From Mesorhizobium qingshengii (GTDB lineage: Bacteria; Pseudomonadota; Alphaproteobacteria; Rhizobiales; Rhizobiaceae): a DNA stretch of 64,000 nt. A program made the translations under genes and the position numbers. Below, piece by piece: positions 53,170-61,914 of the stretch. Position 1 is the stretch's first letter; the number at the start of each line of letters is the position of its first letter. A model generated the notes under the pieces. That model saw only the letters and a program-made list of their open reading frames with translations, made no database searches and was not told the DNA's origin. Where the stretch lies: assembly GCF_027563465.1 (NCBI RefSeq), contig NZ_JAPFQA010000005.1:186001-250000 (forward strand), read 5' to 3'.

Positions 53170-53991
53170 TCAGCCGGCTTGCACGCCGCCGATCATCCTT
53201 GTGACTTCGGCCGCGGCGCTGCGCACCATCGGCCCGATCTCGGCCAGCCGCTCCGGCGTCACCCGCACCGTCGGTCCCGACACCGAGACGCCGCCGATCG
53301 GTTCGCCGAATTCGTTGAAAATGGCGGCTGCCACGCAGCGCATGCCTGGGTGCCGTTCCTCGTCGTCCACTGACCAGCCGCGCAGCTTGATCGTCGCCAG
53401 GTCGTGGGCGAGGGCGGAAATGTCGGAAAGCGTCTTGTCGGTGAAGCGCTGCAGCCCGGCCTTGCGCAGGATGGTCCCGACGCGTTCCGGCTCGAGATGC
53501 GCCAGCACCGCCTTGCCAATGCCGGAAGCGTGGAACGGGCTGCGCGTGCCCGGCCGGAAGAAAGCGCGGATCGCCTGGTGCGTCTCGACCTGGCTGACAA
53601 ACACCACGCAATCGTCCTCGGCGACTCCGAGATTGGCGGTTTCGCCGGTCCTCTCCATCAGTTCCTGCATGACGATGCGGGCGCGGTCGACCAGCTTGCG
53701 GCGGCGCAGGAACGCCGCGCCCATGCGGTAGGTCTCGACGCCGATCGACCACAGCTGGTCGCTCGTGTCGAATTCGACCATGCCGTGGTTTTCCAGCGTC
53801 GTCAGCATGCGGTAGGCGGTGGAGGCGGCAAGGCCGCTTTGCGCCGCAATCTCGCTCAGCGACAGGCCGCTGCCCTCCGCGACAATGGCCAGGATGCGCA
53901 GGGCCCGATCGAGAGACTGCACCGGACTGGCCTCGGAAGGCGCGTTGAAAGCGCGCGGCCGGCCGCGCTGTCGTTTCTCGGTCGTTTCCAT
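53170..53991 (-). CDS. IclR-family transcriptional regulator
   Basis: This 273-residue protein has an N-terminal winged HTH (SLDRALRILAIVAEGSGLSLSE, QSGLAASTAYRMLTTLENHG) and a C-terminal effector domain (LGVAEDDCVVFVSQVE, SPFHASGIGKAVLAHLEPE). It is divergent from gcl-hyi-glxR; in E. coli the IclR-type AllR controls gcl and responds to glyoxylate. It is therefore probably the repressor of this pathway. A perfect palindrome lies between the two (54026-54040). Confidence 0.92.
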   Translation of the reverse strand: METTEKRQRGRPRAFNAPSEASPVQSLDRALRILAIVAEGSGLSLSEIAAQSGLAASTAYRMLTTLENHGMVEFDTSDQLWSIGVETYRMGAAFLRRRKLVDRARIVMQELMERTGETANLGVAEDDCVVFVSQVETHQAIRAFFRPGTRSPFHASGIGKAVLAHLEPERVGTILRKAGLQRFTDKTLSDISALAHDLATIKLRGWSVDDEERHPGMRCVAAAIFNEFGEPIGGVSVSGPTVRVTPERLAEIGPMVRSAAAEVTRMIGGVQAG

Positions 53992-54025
53992 GGCGCCAGT
54001 TTCGCAAATTTCATGGAACGCGCAA

Positions 54026-54040
54026 TGAAAAAGTTTTTCA
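54026..54040. promoter_or_regulatory. perfect palindrome, probable IclR-family operator
   Basis: TGAAAAA-G-TTTTTCA is a perfect 15-base palindrome in the 212-base gap between the divergent IclR gene and gcl. Fifteen-base AT-rich palindromes are typical IclR-family sites. Further A/T-rich near-repeats follow at about 54110-54145. Confidence 0.6.
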
Positions 54041-54203
54041 ATTAGGCGAGGAGGAAAATCTTGGAAAACCGAAAACCGAATAAAATCAAGGCATAGGCAC
54101 CGTTCTTTAGAAATGAAAAAATATTCTGAAAAAATTGAAAAATGGCGAGCTTGCTGACATCATCGGCCATCCAACAATGACAAACCCTGTGGAGGGCCGG
54201 AAA

Positions 54204-55985
54204 ATGGCCAGGATGCGCGCTGTCGATGCGGCGGTTCTCGTTCTTGAAAAGGAAGGTATTTCCTGCGCGTTCGGCGTGCCGGGCGCGGCGATCAATCCGC
54301 TCTACTCGGCACTGAAGGCGAGGGGCACGATCCGCCATGTCCTTGCCCGTCATGTCGAGGGTGCCTCGCACATGGCCGAAGGCTATACCCGCGCCAGATC
54401 AGGCAATATCGGGCTCTGCATCGGCACCTCGGGTCCGGCCGGCACCGACATGATCACCGGGCTTTACTCGGCCGCGGCCGATTCGATTCCGATCCTGTGC
54501 ATCACCGGCCAGGCGCCACGCGCGCGGCTGAACAAGGAGGATTTCCAGGCCGTCGACATCGCCGCCATCGCTTCGCCTGTCGCCAAATGGGCGGTCACCG
54601 TCATGGAACCCTATCTGGTGCCGATGGCGCTGCAGAAGGCATTCCACCTGATGCGCTCGTCGCGGCCGGGGCCGGTCCTGATCGACCTGCCGGTCGATGT
54701 CCAACTGGCCGAGATCGAGTTCGACATCGACGCCTATGAGCCGCTGACGCCATTCAAGCCGGCGATGACGCGCGCCCAGGCCGAAAAGGCGCTGGCGATG
54801 CTCAACGCGGCCGAAAAGCCGCTGATCGTCGCCGGCGGCGGCATCATCAATGCCGATGCGTCGGATCTGCTCATCGAATTCGCCGAAATCTCCGGCGTGC
54901 CGGTCATTCCAACCTTGATGGGCTGGGGCGCGATCCCCGACGACCACCGGCTGATGGCCGGCATGTGCGGGCTGCAGACTTCGCATCGCTATGGCAATGC
55001 GACGATGCTGGAAGCCGACTTCGTGTTCGGCATCGGCAACCGCTGGGCCAATCGCCACACCGGCTCCGTGGACGTCTACACCAGGGGCAAGAAGTTCATC
55101 CATGTCGACATCGAGCCGACGCAGATCGGCCGCGTCTTCGCGCCGGACCTCGGCGTCGTTTCGGACGCGGGTGCGGCCCTTAAGATGCTGCTCGACGTCG
55201 CCACCGAGTGGAAGACGGCGGGCAAGCTGCGCGACTGGTCCGGCTGGGCGAAGGAATGCCAGGGCCGCAAGAAAACCATGAAGCGCAAGACGCATTTCGA
55301 CCAGGTGCCGCTGAAGCCGCAGCGTGTCTACGAGGAGATGAACAAGGCGTTTGGCCGCGACGTCACCTATGTCACCACCATTGGCCTGTCGCAGATCGCC
55401 GGCGCGCAGTTCCTGCACGTCTACAAGCCGCGCAACTGGATCAATTGCGGCCAGGCCGGCCCGCTTGGCTGGACCTTGCCGGCGGCCCTTGGCGTTCGCG
55501 CCGCCGATCCCGATCGCACCATCGTGGCGCTGTCGGGCGACTATGATTTCCAGTTCATGATCGAGGAACTGGCGGTCGGCGCGCAGCACAAGCTGCCCTA
55601 TCTCCATGTCGTCGTGAACAATGCCTATCTCGGCCTGATCCGTCAGGCGCAGCGCGGCTTTTCGATGGATTTCGAGGTCAGTCTCGCTTTCGAGAACATC
55701 AACCGATCAGGCGATCCCGAGGCCGGCTATGGCGTCGACCACATTGCGGTGGCCGAAGCCATGGGCTGCAAAGCGGTCAGGGTGCGCAAGCCGGAGGAAT
55801 TCGCCGCCGCCTTCAAGGAGGCGCAGCGGCTGATGAAAGAGCATCAGGTTCCGGTGGTGCTCGAATTCATCCTCGAACGCGTCACCAACATCTCCATGGG
55901 CACCGAGATCGACAAGGTCACCGAATTCGAGGAACTTGCCGAAAGCCACGAAGATGCGCCGACGTCGATCGTCATGCTCGACTGA
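54204..55985 (+). CDS. gcl: glyoxylate carboligase (tartronate-semialdehyde synthase)
   Basis: Gcl condenses two glyoxylate molecules to tartronate semialdehyde and CO2, using thiamine diphosphate and FAD. The 593-residue protein aligns with E. coli Gcl from the start ([20 protein letters not shown]). It keeps the family's unusual Val51 ([10 protein letters not shown]) where other ThDP enzymes have a catalytic Glu. The ThDP motif is at [28 protein letters not shown] lies before the ATG at 54204; the frame from 54135 has a non-conserved extension. It is the first gene of gcl-hyi-glxR. Confidence 0.97.
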   Translation: MARMRAVDAAVLVLEKEGISCAFGVPGAAINPLYSALKARGTIRHVLARHVEGASHMAEGYTRARSGNIGLCIGTSGPAGTDMITGLYSAAADSIPILCITGQAPRARLNKEDFQAVDIAAIASPVAKWAVTVMEPYLVPMALQKAFHLMRSSRPGPVLIDLPVDVQLAEIEFDIDAYEPLTPFKPAMTRAQAEKALAMLNAAEKPLIVAGGGIINADASDLLIEFAEISGVPVIPTLMGWGAIPDDHRLMAGMCGLQTSHRYGNATMLEADFVFGIGNRWANRHTGSVDVYTRGKKFIHVDIEPTQIGRVFAPDLGVVSDAGAALKMLLDVATEWKTAGKLRDWSGWAKECQGRKKTMKRKTHFDQVPLKPQRVYEEMNKAFGRDVTYVTTIGLSQIAGAQFLHVYKPRNWINCGQAGPLGWTLPAALGVRAADPDRTIVALSGDYDFQFMIEELAVGAQHKLPYLHVVVNNAYLGLIRQAQRGFSMDFEVSLAFENINRSGDPEAGYGVDHIAVAEAMGCKAVRVRKPEEFAAAFKEAQRLMKEHQVPVVLEFILERVTNISMGTEIDKVTEFEELAESHEDAPTSIVMLD

Positions 55986-56009
55986 TTCATTTTGTGAGGA
56001 AATTGCATT

Positions 56010-56807
56010 ATGCCACGGTTTTCAGCCAATCTTTCCATGCTCTTTGGCGAGCATGACTTCCTCGACCGTTTCGATGCCGCCGCTCGCGCCGGCTTCAAGG
56101 GCGTCGAATATATCGGCCCGTATGATCACGCGCCCGATGTCGTCGCCGCCCGGTTGAAGAAGAACGGCCTGACGCAGGTGCTGTTCAATCTGCCCGTCGG
56201 CGACTGGGGCAAGGGCGAGCGTGGCATCGCCGTGCTGCCGGATCGCGTGCCGGAATTCCGGCAGGGCATCGCCAAGGCGATCACCTACGCGCAGGCGCTC
56301 GGCTGCCAGCAGGTCAACTGCCTGGCCGGCATCGCGCCAGCGGGCGTCGACCGCAAGGTGCTTGAGGATGTCTTTGCCGAAAACCTCGCCTTCGCGGCGG
56401 AGAAGCTGGAGCAAGCCGGCATCCGGCTGCTGATCGAGCCGATCAACACCCGCGACATTCCGGGCTTCTTCCTCAACTATTCGGATCAGGCGCTGGCGCT
56501 CATCGACCGTGTCGGGTCGAAGAACCTGTTCCTGCAATACGACATCTATCACATGCAGATCATGGAGGGGGATCTCGCCCGTACCATCGAGGCAAACCTC
56601 GGCCGCATCGCGCACATCCAGCTTGCGGACAATCCCGGCCGTCACGAGCCGGGGACGGGCGAGATCAACTATCCCTTCCTCTACGAGCATATCGACCGCA
56701 TCGGTTACTCCGGCTGGGTCGGAGCGGAGTACAAGCCGAAGGCGGGCACCGAGGCCGGGCTGGGCTGGTTCCGGGACCTGGCCGGGCAGGGCAGCGCGGC
56801 GGCGTAG
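56010..56807 (+). CDS. hyi: hydroxypyruvate isomerase
   Basis: Hyi interconverts hydroxypyruvate and tartronate semialdehyde. The 265-residue xylose-isomerase-like TIM barrel has MPRFSANLSMLFGEHDFLDR, LLIEPINTRDIPGFFL, LFLQYDIYHMQIMEGDL and IAHIQLADNPGRHEPGTGEI, the metal and substrate residues of the family. It lies 24 bases after gcl. The same gene set occurs in the E. coli allantoin cluster. Confidence 0.95.
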   Translation: MPRFSANLSMLFGEHDFLDRFDAAARAGFKGVEYIGPYDHAPDVVAARLKKNGLTQVLFNLPVGDWGKGERGIAVLPDRVPEFRQGIAKAITYAQALGCQQVNCLAGIAPAGVDRKVLEDVFAENLAFAAEKLEQAGIRLLIEPINTRDIPGFFLNYSDQALALIDRVGSKNLFLQYDIYHMQIMEGDLARTIEANLGRIAHIQLADNPGRHEPGTGEINYPFLYEHIDRIGYSGWVGAEYKPKAGTEAGLGWFRDLAGQGSAAA

Positions 56808-56818
56808 ACGGGCGCTTC

Positions 56819-56848
56819 CCTTCTCCCCGTCGCTATACGGGGAGAAGG
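56819..56848. repeat. palindromic intergenic repeat between hyi and glxR
   Basis: CCTTCTCCCCGT (56819-56830) pairs perfectly with ACGGGGAGAAGG (56837-56848) around a 6-base loop, followed by TGCCGGCAGGCGGATGAGGG. Very similar palindromes occur many times in Rhizobium and Mesorhizobium genomes as intergenic repeats (established knowledge from memory); here it lies inside an operon and could form an mRNA-stabilising hairpin. Confidence 0.7.
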
Positions 56849-56918
56849 TGCCGGCAGGCGGATGAGGGGCAGCGCCGACCTTCGACGAGTTCGAGCAAAG
56901 ACTTTCAGGAGAATTACC

Positions 56919-57836
56919 ATGGAAACTATCGGCTTCATCGGCCTCGGCATCATGGGCGCGCCGATGGCGGGGCATCTGCTGGATGCCGGCTACAAGGTCA
57001 TCGCCAGCGATCATCGCTCAAAGCCGCCGGCGGATCTCGTCGCCAAGGGCCTGAAGTCAGTCACGGGCCATGCCGCCGTGGCGAAAGCGGCGGACATCAT
57101 CATCACCATGGTGCCCGACACACCACAGGTCGCCGATGTGCTGTTCGGCGAGAACGGCGTCGCGTCCGGCCTGTCCAAGGGCAAGCTGGTCGTCGACATG
57201 AGCTCTATCTCGCCGATCGAGACCAAGGCCTTCGCCAAAAGGATCAATGAGCTGGGCTGCGACTATCTCGACGCGCCGGTCTCCGGCGGCGAGGTTGGCG
57301 CCAAGGCGGCATCGCTGACCATCATGGTCGGCGGCGAGGAAAGGGCGTTCGAGCGCGCCAAACCCATCTTCGAAAAGATGGGCAAGAACATCACCCTGGT
57401 CGGACCGAACGGGGTTGGCCAGACCACCAAGGTGGCCAACCAGATCATCGTTGCACTCACCATTGAAGCCGTCGCCGAAGCGCTTGTTTTTGCGTCGAAA
57501 GCCGGTGCCGATCCAGCCAAGGTCAGGCAGGCGCTGATGGGCGGACTGGCCGCCTCGCGCATTCTCGAAGTGCATGGCGAGCGGATGGTCAAGCGCACCT
57601 TCGCGCCGGGCTTCCGCATCGAACTGCACCAGAAGGATCTTAACCTCGCGCTGGAGGGGGCGAAAGCGCTCGGCGTGTCGTTGCCCAACACTTCGACCAC
57701 CCAGCAGCTGTTCAATTCCTGCGCCGCCAATGGCGGCGCGAAGGAAGATCATTCGGCGCTGGTCAGGGCGCTGGAGCGGATGGCCAATTTCGAGTTCGGC
57801 GGCGACGCTGCCGAAGTCAAAGGCAAAGCGGCATAG
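56919..57836 (+). CDS. glxR: 2-hydroxy-3-oxopropionate (tartronate semialdehyde) reductase
   Basis: This enzyme reduces tartronate semialdehyde to D-glycerate with NAD(P)H. The 305-residue beta-hydroxyacid dehydrogenase has the Rossmann motif GFIGLGIMGAPMAGHLLDAG, the substrate loop DAPVSGGEVGAKAASLTIM and the catalytic Lys in GQTTKVANQIIVAL. AGGAGA precedes the ATG at 56919; the frame from 56862 overlaps the intergenic repeat region. It completes the glyoxylate-to-glycerate route; no glycerate kinase gene is in the window. Confidence 0.95.
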   Translation: METIGFIGLGIMGAPMAGHLLDAGYKVIASDHRSKPPADLVAKGLKSVTGHAAVAKAADIIITMVPDTPQVADVLFGENGVASGLSKGKLVVDMSSISPIETKAFAKRINELGCDYLDAPVSGGEVGAKAASLTIMVGGEERAFERAKPIFEKMGKNITLVGPNGVGQTTKVANQIIVALTIEAVAEALVFASKAGADPAKVRQALMGGLAASRILEVHGERMVKRTFAPGFRIELHQKDLNLALEGAKALGVSLPNTSTTQQLFNSCAANGGAKEDHSALVRALERMANFEFGGDAAEVKGKAA

Positions 57837-57889
57837 GTCAGGAGAGGGCGGCGCAACGTTCCCAAGCCGCCAACTCTTCCCTGTCGGAG

Positions 57890-57922
57890 AACGGGTTCCT
57901 GCGTCTGTCGCCGGAACCCGTT
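57890..57922. terminator. stem-loop between convergent glxR and 57942 gene
   Basis: AACGGGTTCC (57890-57899) pairs with GGAACCCGTT (57913-57922) around a 13-base loop. A short T-run (TTT) follows on the plus strand. Confidence 0.6.
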
Positions 57923-57941
57923 TGGCGTTTCAGCCTGCCGG

Positions 57942-58253
57942 CTAGTCCGCAAGTGCCTCGATAGGTCGACTTTGCTCGACCGCGTAGCGGATGAGGTCGG
58001 CCAAGTTTGTCAGAAAGCTTCTGGATTCTTCCGAAATTCCTTCATTGCGCTGAAGCTCCGCAACTTGCCTGGTCAAAGATGGGAGGGATTCGATCGGAAC
58101 GGTCGCATCTTCATAGAAATCTTTGAACTGCAGTATGAATTCAAATGTGTTGTCACTCGCGATTGATATGATTTCATGATGTGCTGAGGGGCCGATCGGT
58201 ACAGATCGGTCGACATGGCCTTTCGCGTCAAGGACAGCAAAATCCAACGGCAC
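57942..58253 (-). CDS. small cytoplasmic protein of unknown function
   Basis: This 103-residue protein starts with the GTG at 58253, immediately after the TGA of the methyltransferase gene (0-base gap), so it is translationally coupled to it. It is acidic and soluble (PLDFAVLDAKGHVDRSVPIG, FEFILQFKDFYED, SRSFLTNLADLIRYAVEQSR). I recognise no family. Size and acidity would fit an immunity or regulatory protein, but nothing supports that further. Confidence 0.6.
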   Translation of the reverse strand: MPLDFAVLDAKGHVDRSVPIGPSAHHEIISIASDNTFEFILQFKDFYEDATVPIESLPSLTRQVAELQRNEGISEESRSFLTNLADLIRYAVEQSRPIEALAD

Positions 58254-59114
58254 TCACCGGGCCGATCTGTGGTGCGCGAACCACCTTTGCGCCGCGTACA
58301 AGCTCACCGCGGCGGCGTTCGATACGTTGAGCGAACGGATCGCGCCCGGCATGTCGAGCCGCGCCAAGGTCGTCACCGTCTCGCGCGTCTTCTGGCGCAG
58401 GCCCTTGCCCTCGGCACCCAGTACAAGGGCGATCTTTTCTCCGGCAAAGCTCTTTTCGAGTTCCGCCGGGCCATCCGAATCAAGCCCGATGGTGCGGAAG
58501 CCGGCCTCGTGCAACTGGCCAAGAGCGTCGGCCAAATTCTTCACCTCGATCTGGTCGATGTGCTCCAGCGCACCCGAGGCGGATTTTGCCAGCACGCCCG
58601 ATTCTTGCGGGCTGTGGCGAGCCGTGGTGATCAGCGCGCCGGCGCCGAAGGCGACCGCCGAGCGCAGGATGGCGCCGACATTGTGCGGATCGGTGACCTG
58701 GTCGAGCACCAGAACCAACTTTGCGTCCCCAAGTGCATCAAGTCGCTTGGGCTTCAGCGGCTCTGCTTCGATCAGCACGCCCTGATGCACGGCATCCGAC
58801 CCGGTGATCTTGTCGATGTCCCTGGGTTCGACCAGTTCCGCCTTGAAGGGCAGGGCGGCGAGATCGGTTATCTCCAGGCGCTCGGCCGCATTGCGTGTCA
58901 CCAGCATCTTCCTGATCTTGCGGCGCGGATTGTCGAGTGCCGCCCGCACCGTGTGCAGGCCGTAGAGTCGCACCAGGCCGTCCGCGGCGTTTTCGCCGGG
59001 CGGCACGGGCTGGCGTGGCCGGAAGGCCGGTGCGCCGCCGCTTTTCTCGTCGCGATAGGCGCGGCGAAGCTTGGCGTAATGGGTGTCTTTCGGGGTGTTG
59101 GCGTTGTTGCTCAT
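58254..59114 (-). CDS. rlmB: RlmB/TrmH-family 2'-O-ribose RNA methyltransferase
   Basis: This 286-residue SPOUT enzyme has the N-terminal RNA-binding L30e-like domain (LVRLYGLHTVRAALDNPRRK) and the trefoil-knot catalytic domain: LDQVTDPHNVGAILRSAVAF, ALVLGAEGKGLRQKTRE, IRSLNVSNAAAVSLYAA. RlmB methylates G2251 of 23S rRNA; family members on tRNA are close, so the target is by homology. It is followed directly by the small gene at 57942-58253. Confidence 0.9.
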   Translation of the reverse strand: MSNNANTPKDTHYAKLRRAYRDEKSGGAPAFRPRQPVPPGENAADGLVRLYGLHTVRAALDNPRRKIRKMLVTRNAAERLEITDLAALPFKAELVEPRDIDKITGSDAVHQGVLIEAEPLKPKRLDALGDAKLVLVLDQVTDPHNVGAILRSAVAFGAGALITTARHSPQESGVLAKSASGALEHIDQIEVKNLADALGQLHEAGFRTIGLDSDGPAELEKSFAGEKIALVLGAEGKGLRQKTRETVTTLARLDMPGAIRSLNVSNAAAVSLYAAQRWFAHHRSAR

Positions 59115-59201
59115 GACCGGCTTCTATAGCCCTCTCCTACGGCTAAGGATATGGCCCGTCGCCGCAGCCGGCGAACAGAAACGAAAAACCCTGGCTGCGC
59201 G

Positions 59202-59231
59202 GTTGACACCCACCAGCCTTGCCGCCATAAG
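59202..59231 (+). promoter_or_regulatory. predicted promoter of tRNA-Tyr
   Basis: TTGACA (59202-59207) and CATAAG (59226-59231) with an 18-base spacer, about 80 bases before the tRNA 5' end. Confidence 0.55.
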
Positions 59232-59312
59232 GCGCTTCGCTGGTTTCGGAGAAGATACAACTCGGGTCCGAATTGGCGCGAATGCCTCGTTGCATGGCTC
59301 CGGCGGCAGACT

Positions 59313-59397
59313 GGAGAGGTGCCCGAGTGGTTAAAGGGGACGGACTGTAAATCCGTTAGCTTAGCTTACGTTGGTTCGAATCCAACCCTCTCCACCA
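59313..59397 (+). tRNA. tRNA-Tyr (anticodon GTA)
   Basis: 85 nt with an encoded CCA. It is a class II tRNA with a long variable arm (GCTTAGCTTAC region). The acceptor GGAGAGG pairs with CCTCTCC, the anticodon stem CGGA/TCCG has loop CTGTAAA giving GTA, and the T-loop is TTCGAAT. Confidence 0.97.
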
Positions 59398-59539
59398 CTG
59401 CCGGCCCGGAAGCCCTGAAACGCGAGGCGGGCATGGAAGCGGACGCTTGCCCGCCAAAGAAACCCTGAGGGGCGGATCGACGGCAGTACCGCTCACCGTC
59501 TCCAGTCCGCGGCGCTTCCGTAAATCGCCAGGTGCGGTC

Positions 59540-60187
59540 TCATTCGCTCATATCTTGCAGGGCGTCGTGCTTGACGATTTCGACGCTGCGCAGGCTGGAC
59601 AGGCGGATCACGCCCTTGTCCTTCAGCCTGCTGAAAACCCGCGACACGGTCTCGATGGTGAGGCCGAGATAGTCGCCGATGTCCATGCGCGACATCGGCA
59701 GCTCGATCGGCTGCAATCCACCCTGCCGCTCGGCCATGTCGAGGAGGAAGGCGGCGACGCGTTCGATGGCATTCTGGCGGCCGAGGACCAACAGGTGTTC
59801 CTGCGCCCTGGTCAGCCCTTTGAGCGCCAGCGGCAGCAACTGACGGGAGATGTCCGCACCGGTGGCGAAGCGGAAGACGCGGATGCCGGTGGCGTTGATT
59901 GCCTCGGCGAAGAAATGATGCGTGCTGTCGGCCTCGAAGCCGAATGTCTCGCCGGCCAGGTGAAAGGCACTGATCTGGCGGCGGCCATCGGCCAGCAGGC
60001 GGTAGATGCGGACGGCGCCAAACTCGACCTGATAGAAGGGCCCGGCCTTCTCGCCCTGGGCATAGATTTCCGCGCCGGCGGGAAAGAAGCTGAGCGGTTG
60101 CAGCAATGCGGGCTCGAAAGCCTCTGGCAGGGCAGGCTGGGAGGACCGTGACGGCAGGGCGATTCTGGAGGTCGTGTAGGTGTGCAT
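59540..60187 (-). CDS. Crp/Fnr-family regulator, FixK-like
   Basis: This 215-residue protein has a cyclic-nucleotide-binding-like beta-barrel (FFPAGAEIYAQGEKAGPFYQ, AFHLAGETFGFEA) and a C-terminal winged HTH (MDIGDYLGLTIETVSRVFSRLKDKG). It contains no cysteine at all, so it cannot hold the Fe-S cluster of FNR, and groups with FixK. The ETVSR recognition helix fits FNR-type sites (TTGAT-N4-ATCAA). It lies near fixLJ and is probably activated by FixJ. I chose the ATG at 60187; the form from 60220 is less likely. Confidence 0.87.
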   Translation of the reverse strand: MHTYTTSRIALPSRSSQPALPEAFEPALLQPLSFFPAGAEIYAQGEKAGPFYQVEFGAVRIYRLLADGRRQISAFHLAGETFGFEADSTHHFFAEAINATGIRVFRFATGADISRQLLPLALKGLTRAQEHLLVLGRQNAIERVAAFLLDMAERQGGLQPIELPMSRMDIGDYLGLTIETVSRVFSRLKDKGVIRLSSLRSVEIVKHDALQDMSE

Positions 60188-60257
60188 GGCTGTTTTCCCG
60201 GTTGATCCGCGACACAGCAATCGCGCGAATCCGCAGGTGGCGAAATTCGGTTATGTC

Positions 60258-60277
60258 CCTACGGGAAACTACCTAGG
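60258..60277 (-). promoter_or_regulatory. possible FixJ-type site upstream of the fixK-like gene
   Basis: On the minus strand GTAG-TTTCCC-GTAG forms two direct half-sites one helical turn (10 bases) apart, about 70-90 bases before the fixK-like start. It is flanked by an imperfect palindrome (CCTACGG..TACCTAGG). FixJ activates fixK in rhizobia, but I cannot confirm the consensus. Confidence 0.35.
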
Positions 60278-60466
60278 ACCAGTTCTTCGGCGGGCAGACA
60301 GCGATCGCCGAAATCATGGGCGAACGGGACACGAACAGCGCGGCAATCGGCGGGTCCCATCGAGGGCGCGGCTGACGCTGGAGCCGCCGGCAAGGCGTCA
60401 GGGTTGCGGCCGATCGGCTGCCGAACCCGAACCGTTTCAGCATACTGTCGATGTCGCCGCGGCGGC

Positions 60467-60913
60467 TCACTCGCTGGCTTCGCGTCCGGACACCTGCTCG
60501 ATCGATATCCGGAAGAAAACGTGCGGGGCGCTATCGGCAACCGGGGGAATGGCCGGCTTGAGCGCGCCAGGTTCCCACCAGTCGGCGTGCTGGCTCAGGA
60601 CCGACCACGCATGATCGCGCTGAAGCTTGTGGCCGATGCGGTCGGGCAGTTCTTCATAGCGGCCGTCGACGACCACGCTTCTCCATCCTCGTCCCTGGCC
60701 GTGTTCGCCAACCTGGATCGACACCCGCGGATTGGCCCGCATCCAGTCGATCTTCTTGCCCGGCAAGGAGAACGCATAGAGGTGATTGTCGGAATGGGCA
60801 TAGTGCAGGGGCACGACATAGGGCTGCCCATCCTTCGCGCAAGCCAGGTGGCCCAGGCGGCTGGCGGACAACAATTTGGTCGATTCCAGCACAGAAAGCG
60901 TCCGGACCAGCAT
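60467..60913 (-). CDS. pyridoxamine 5'-phosphate oxidase-like flavin/F420-type protein
   Basis: This 148-residue split-barrel protein has LLSASRLGHLACAKDGQPYV, PLHYAHSDNHLYAFSLPGKK and NPRVSIQVGEHGQGRGWRSV. These are features of the pyridoxamine-phosphate-oxidase-like flavin-binding family, often linked to nitroimidazole or redox stress. The start at 60913 has AGGAGA upstream; the longer frame from 60997 is unlikely. A FixK-type box lies about 120 bases upstream. Confidence 0.82.
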   Translation of the reverse strand: MLVRTLSVLESTKLLSASRLGHLACAKDGQPYVVPLHYAHSDNHLYAFSLPGKKIDWMRANPRVSIQVGEHGQGRGWRSVVVDGRYEELPDRIGHKLQRDHAWSVLSQHADWWEPGALKPAIPPVADSAPHVFFRISIEQVSGREASE

Positions 60914-61030
60914 CAATGCGATCTCCTGTTCTTCTCGGCCGTTGAGCCATCGCCACCAGCGACGTCGCGCCGGCGTGGGCCGGCGGCAGCGCATCACTGC
61001 CAGTTAGATGGCGCTTTGGTTCGCCGGAAT

Positions 61031-61045
61031 ATGATTCAAATCAAA
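61031..61045. promoter_or_regulatory. putative FixK/FNR box
   Basis: ATGAT-TCAA-ATCAA matches TTGAT-N4-ATCAA in 9 of 10 fixed positions. It lies in the gap between the divergent flavin-protein gene and the small gene at 61079, close to a FixK-like regulator gene, so either or both may be oxygen-controlled. The coordinate could be off by one base. Confidence 0.6.
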
Positions 61046-61078
61046 GCGGGAATTGCCGCTTCCGCGCATCACATGGCA

Positions 61079-61303
61079 ATGTGGAAGCCAATCCTAAGCG
61101 CTCCGTTTGGTCGCGACCTTGAACTCGCCGTCCTGGACGAGGACGGCGAACATGCGCTCGTATTTCCCTGCATAAGGGGGCGGCAGGGTTGGACGAACGC
61201 CGCGACCGGCGTTCGCGTCGACATCCGCCCAACCCATTGGCGCTACTGGGAGTCGAAGACAATGCCGACAGAAGGAGGCACGTCCCTGGGTGACGCTTCC
61301 TAG
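61079..61303 (+). CDS. small conserved Trp-rich protein
   Basis: This 74-residue protein begins MWKPILSAPFGRDLELAVLD, with HALVFPCIRGRQGW and VRVDIRPTHWRYW. This WKP..AP..DLELAV...THWR pattern recurs in uncharacterised small rhizobial proteins. Starts at 61073 and 61031 are possible; the WKP start is the conserved one. Its stop codon overlaps that of convergent fixJ at a shared CTAG. Confidence 0.7.
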   Translation: MWKPILSAPFGRDLELAVLDEDGEHALVFPCIRGRQGWTNAATGVRVDIRPTHWRYWESKTMPTEGGTSLGDAS

Positions 61304-61914
61304 GGTTTGGATTCCACGATCAAGGCCATCCGCACGAGATGCGACAGGCTGTCCGCGCCCATCTTGCTCATTACATTGGCGCGATGAATCTCGACCGTGC
61401 GCGGGCTGATGCCCAGGTCATAGGCGATCGTCTTGTTCGGCAGACCCGCCACCAGCCCGTCCAGCACTTGCCGCTCCCGCTCCGAGAGTGCCGCCATGCG
61501 GCCATGGATTGCCGCTGATTGTGGGTGCGTTGCACCGGCCTGGTTGCGGTTGTCCAAGGCTGAGCGGATCGCATCGATCAAAACCTGGTCGTCGAACGGC
61601 TTCTCAATGAAATCGGAAGCTCCCTCCTTCATCGCCTGAACGGCCAGCGCCACATCGGCATGACCAGTCATGACAATGACTGGAATCGCCTGCCCGCGGG
61701 CTCTGAGCTGGCGCAGGAACTCGATGCCGTCAATGCCGGGCATGCGCACATCGGTCACGATACAGCCGTTGAGATCGCCCGTCGCGGTAGCCAGGAAGGC
61801 GGTCGCCGATTCATGCAGGCGCACGGCAAAGTCGGCCGTCGCCAGGAGAAAACCAAGCGACTTGCGGACGTCGACGTCGTCATCGACCACGTGCACGAGA
61901 TCATTACCGGTCAT
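61300..61914 (-). CDS. fixJ: FixJ-family response regulator
   Basis: This 204-residue two-component regulator has a receiver domain with acidic DDDVDVRKS and the phosphoacceptor Asp55 in [30 protein letters not shown] and the Lys in [10 protein letters not shown] LuxR/FixJ HTH output domain follows ([37 protein letters not shown]). It starts inside the last codons of the sensor kinase gene (11-base overlap), so the two proteins are co-translated. It probably activates the fixK-like gene. Confidence 0.92.
   Translation of the reverse strand: MTGNDLVHVVDDDVDVRKSLGFLLATADFAVRLHESATAFLATATGDLNGCIVTDVRMPGIDGIEFLRQLRARGQAIPVIVMTGHADVALAVQAMKEGASDFIEKPFDDQVLIDAIRSALDNRNQAGATHPQSAAIHGRMAALSERERQVLDGLVAGLPNKTIAYDLGISPRTVEIHRANVMSKMGADSLSHLVRMALIVESKP

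Noticed and set aside
59540..60187. FNR-type oxygen sensor with an Fe-S cluster
   Set aside because: The protein has no cysteine; it fits FixK and not FNR.
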